From: Mayfieldus sp038317345
Lineage (GTDB): Bacteria; Actinomycetota; Thermoleophilia; Solirubrobacterales; 70-9
NCBI GenBank assembly: GCA_038317345.1
Contig: JBBQBH010000068.1
Span: forward strand, 1-12,584
Reading direction: 5' to 3'
Length of the DNA stretch: 12,584 nt
Position numbers and translations under genes: made by a program. The notes beneath the pieces are model-generated. The model did no database searches and was not told the DNA's origin. It saw only the letters and a list, made by a program, of their open reading frames with translations. Numbering within the stretch: the stretch's first letter is position 1; each line of letters starts with the position of its first letter. Below, in pieces: positions 11,737 through 12,584 of the stretch.

Positions 11737-12584
11737 ATGGTCGGCATCACCAAGGTCCAGCGCGCCAACGCCAGATACTGGATCGAGGCCGTGGCCGAGG
11801 GCGGCGAGGACTACTACGAAAAGCCCGGCGAGGCACCCGGCGAGTGGCTTGGCGAGCTGGCCGCCCAGCTGGGCCTCGAAGGCCAAATCGAGGTGGACGC
11901 CTATGCCGCGATCCTCGAGGGGCGCCACCCGCTGACCGGCGATGAGCTGGTCCACCGCCCGCCGACCCGCACCTTCACCGACTCGCAGGGCCGCCAGCGC
12001 ACCAAGCAGCCGGTGCTCGCCTACGACGTCCGCTTTGCGGCCCCGAAGTCGGTCTCGCTGATCTATGCGCTGGGCGACGAGGAAGCCCGCGAGAAAGTCC
12101 TCGCCGGTTATGACCGCGCCGTCGCCGCCGGCATCTCCGACCTGGAGCAGCAGGCCTGTTTCGTGCAGCGAGGAGCAGGCGGCAAGCTGATCGAGCCCGG
12201 AGAAGGGTTCGTGGCGATGGCCTTTCGCCACCGCATGAGCCGGGCCGGCGACCCCGCTCTTCACACCCACGTCCTCGTCCCGAATCTCACCCGGGCGGCG
12301 AGCGACGGGCGCTGGCTCTCGCTCGCCGCACCGAAGGGGCGCTCGGCGCTCTACCAGCACGCCAAGGCGGCGGGCTATGTCTTTCAGGCCCAGCTTCGCG
12401 CCGAGCTCACCCGAGAGCTCGGCGTGCAGTGGACCCAGACCCACAACGGCTACGCCGACATCAAGGGGATCTCACGGGCGGTGATCGAGCACTTCTCCCA
12501 GCGCCGGGCGGAGATTCAAGACGCCCTCGCCGAGCGCGGCGTATCCGGTGCCAAGGCGGCGGAGGTGGCCGCCTACCGCACCCG
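11737..12584 (+). CDS. MobF (TrwC-type) conjugative relaxase, C-terminus beyond window
   Basis: The first 282 codons of a conjugative relaxase, which nicks plasmid or element DNA at oriT, stays bound to the 5' end through tyrosine and pilots transfer. The N-terminus has Tyr14 and the pair Tyr26-Tyr27 (GGEDYYEKPGEAPGEWLG), as in TrwC's DYYAKDG region. Then follow YDVRFAAPKSVSLIY with Asp97, and the metal-binding triad H165, H176, H178 in MAFRHRMSRAG and DPALHTHVLVPN, with the same 11/2 spacing as TrwC. The domain looks complete and intact; a RecD-like helicase part is expected past the window end. ATG 11737 is chosen because MVGITKVQRANARYW matches the family start; upstream in-frame codons lack a start, and no clear Shine-Dalgarno site is present. 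Its presence marks a conjugative or mobilisable element. Confidence 0.93.
   Translation, partial: MVGITKVQRANARYWIEAVAEGGEDYYEKPGEAPGEWLGELAAQLGLEGQIEVDAYAAILEGRHPLTGDELVHRPPTRTFTDSQGRQRTKQPVLAYDVRFAAPKSVSLIYALGDEEAREKVLAGYDRAVAAGISDLEQQACFVQRGAGGKLIEPGEGFVAMAFRHRMSRAGDPALHTHVLVPNLTRAASDGRWLSLAAPKGRSALYQHAKAAGYVFQAQLRAELTRELGVQWTQTHNGYADIKGISRAVIEHFSQRRAEIQDALAERGVSGAKAAEVAAYRT

Noticed and set aside
11620..12444. 274-codon minus-strand frame
   Set aside because: Antisense to the MobF relaxase, whose catalytic motifs are unmistakable.
1..12584. CRISPR array, rRNA, complete tRNA, insertion sequence
   Set aside because: No regularly spaced repeats, no rRNA-like stretch, no full tRNA, and no transposase seen in the window.

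Overview
The window is a GC-rich stretch whose protein style fits an actinobacterium, quite possibly of the Thermoleophilia type. The pointers are GTG starts, several genes without Shine-Dalgarno sites, a DipZ-type thiol-redox fusion, Met-rich small membrane proteins and a delta-60 repeat secreted protein. This assignment is inference from protein style and not from any search.

Left part, 1 to about 7.7 kb. It opens inside a TlpA/ResA-like thioredoxin gene, followed by a membrane-anchored protein of unknown function. Next comes a tail-to-tail, translationally coupled pair of small Met/Cys-Pro membrane proteins with coiled-coil tails. A regulatory-looking intergenic region with nested inverted repeats precedes a divergent Lgt-like gene, which is followed almost without gap by a complete dipZ (CcdA membrane domain, thioredoxin domain, C-terminal beta domain). 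Downstream lie a damaged YHS-domain gene, a SAM methyltransferase with a strong ribosome binding site and a small membrane protein. The first set reads as a module for extracytoplasmic thiol redox and probably metal (copper) handling. Convergent to it are dedA and a PAP2 (BcrC-like) phosphatase, both plausibly acting on undecaprenyl lipid carriers. A second SAM methyltransferase is divergent from these and appears frameshifted in its last codons.

Middle, about 7.8 to 8.4 kb. No convincing gene. It holds a strong GC hairpin, a 12-bp palindrome, two exact tandem repeats (10 and 11 bp), and then the T-arm plus 3' acceptor strand of a tRNA with no 5' half. Together these look like the end (att site with arm-type repeats) of a tRNA-targeted integrative element whose body would lie to the left.

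Right part, 8.4 to 12.6 kb. On the minus strand are a secreted delta-60 repeat protein, a heavily damaged pseudogene of an unrecognised family (two frameshifts and an in-frame stop), a 46-codon gene with an almost ideal Shine-Dalgarno site, and a lipoprotein. The window ends inside a MobF (TrwC-type) relaxase with intact Tyr, Asp and three-His catalytic residues; two hairpins in the 300 bp before it are candidates for oriT or operator structures. So the window carries two independent signs of mobility, an att-like end and a conjugative relaxase, around a set of envelope genes, with gene decay concentrated near them.
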